From NCBI GenBank assembly GCA_905250885.1, contig CAJNOQ010003107.1:1-21389 (forward strand): a DNA stretch of 21,389 nt, read 5' to 3'. Position 1 is the first letter of the stretch. Each line of letters starts with the position of its first letter. This document shows positions 20,991 through 21,389 of the stretch, piece after piece. A program made the translations under genes and the position numbers. The stretch comes from Didymodactylos carnosus. Lineage: Eukaryota > Rotifera > Eurotatoria > Philodinida > Philodinidae. The notes below the pieces were generated by a model. The model saw only the letters and a program-made list of their open reading frames with translations, was not told where the DNA came from and did no database searches.

Positions 20991-21389
20991 AGTCAAAGTC
21001 TGGACTAAAATCATTAGTTGGCGGACTTTATGTACTCATCCTACTTTAGCAATATACTTCTTCCGTGCTAGGAATTTGCATCAGCTGATCCAACATTTTT
21101 CGTTCTTCAGCAACGTTAATTATATTAGCATTTAATTAACTCTGATGTCCACCTATCATTAGAAAAATGCACACTGTATCTTACTCAGTATTCAATCCCA
21201 TGAAGAGATAACTCCAGTCAACAAAATTTTCGCATGAATTTGTGTACGAAAAATGAAAAAATATGTTCACAATGAGAGAGGATGATGAGTACCTGTTCAT
21301 GTCTTTATTTTGTTTCTTCAAAACAGCACATTCAGAAAGAAATTTAATCACATACGTATCGAACTGCACAGGTTTCTAATTGTGTTTCG
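20991..21389. other. Right-edge non-coding sequence
   Basis: Nothing recognisable after the GC-richer block. The sequence returns to AT-rich DNA with only short frames. Confidence 0.45.

Noticed and set aside
20788..21135. 115-residue and overlapping 67-residue open frames
   Set aside because: Two frames open over the same fold-back repeat. The longer starts at TTG and has no recognisable domain.
1..21389. CRISPR arrays, operons, riboswitches, bacterial promoters or terminators
   Set aside because: The gene is clearly eukaryotic with spliceosomal introns, and no regularly spaced repeat-spacer array or bacterial-type gene cluster was seen.

Overview
This window looks like animal nuclear DNA. 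It is AT-rich (roughly two thirds or more A+T by eye), carries many short microsatellites, and holds one confidently recognisable gene, a multi-exon protocadherin on the + strand (coding span 7129-13126). Five of its seven introns are only 53-61 nt. Tiny introns, strong A/T-ending codon use (TTA Leu, CGT/CGA Arg, AAT/GAT) and spacious AT-rich flanks would fit a rotifer, possibly a bdelloid. That placement is an inference; the protein family alone only says metazoan.

Layout. 1-250: a cluster of palindromic, satellite-like sequence built from recurring GGGCGATA and ATCTAGTAAT words, cut by the window edge. 270-3180: non-coding, with microsatellites. 3183-3690: a locally GC-richer block that begins with a tRNA-like promoter pair (A box and B box at canonical spacing), probably a SINE relic. 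3700-7128: mostly non-coding upstream DNA, with a start-less open frame (4140-4364), a long pyrimidine tract (about 5665-5772) and a possible 5' untranslated exon (5773-5886). 7129-13126: the protocadherin. 13127 to about 14000: its probable 3' UTR. 14000-18900: non-coding. 18915-19405: a non-autonomous hAT-type element with terminal inverted repeats and a perfect 8-bp target duplication. 19414-20717: nothing recognised. 20718 to about 20990: a GC-richer fold-back block, probably a decayed repeat.

The gene. Joining eight exons with GT-AG introns gives a 1193-residue type I membrane protein: signal peptide, seven extracellular cadherin repeats, one transmembrane helix (about 845-868) and a Ser/Asn-rich cytoplasmic tail of about 320 residues. 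Seven repeats and a DRE-plus-Cys motif in EC1 resemble delta-1-type protocadherins. All five introns in the extracellular region are phase 1, and two positions recur at corresponding sites of different repeats. The long 1665-nt intron just after the membrane-proximal cytoplasmic segment offers two plausible alternative C-termini: read-through to a near stop followed by AATAAA, and a cryptic terminal exon with a strong acceptor.

No operon-like arrangement, CRISPR array, rRNA or intact tRNA gene was seen. No wholly new system is evident. The items most worth a second look are the recurrent intron positions and alternative tails of the protocadherin, the hAT MITE, the tRNA-like repeat, the left-edge palindromic satellite and a 50-codon open frame inside intron 1.
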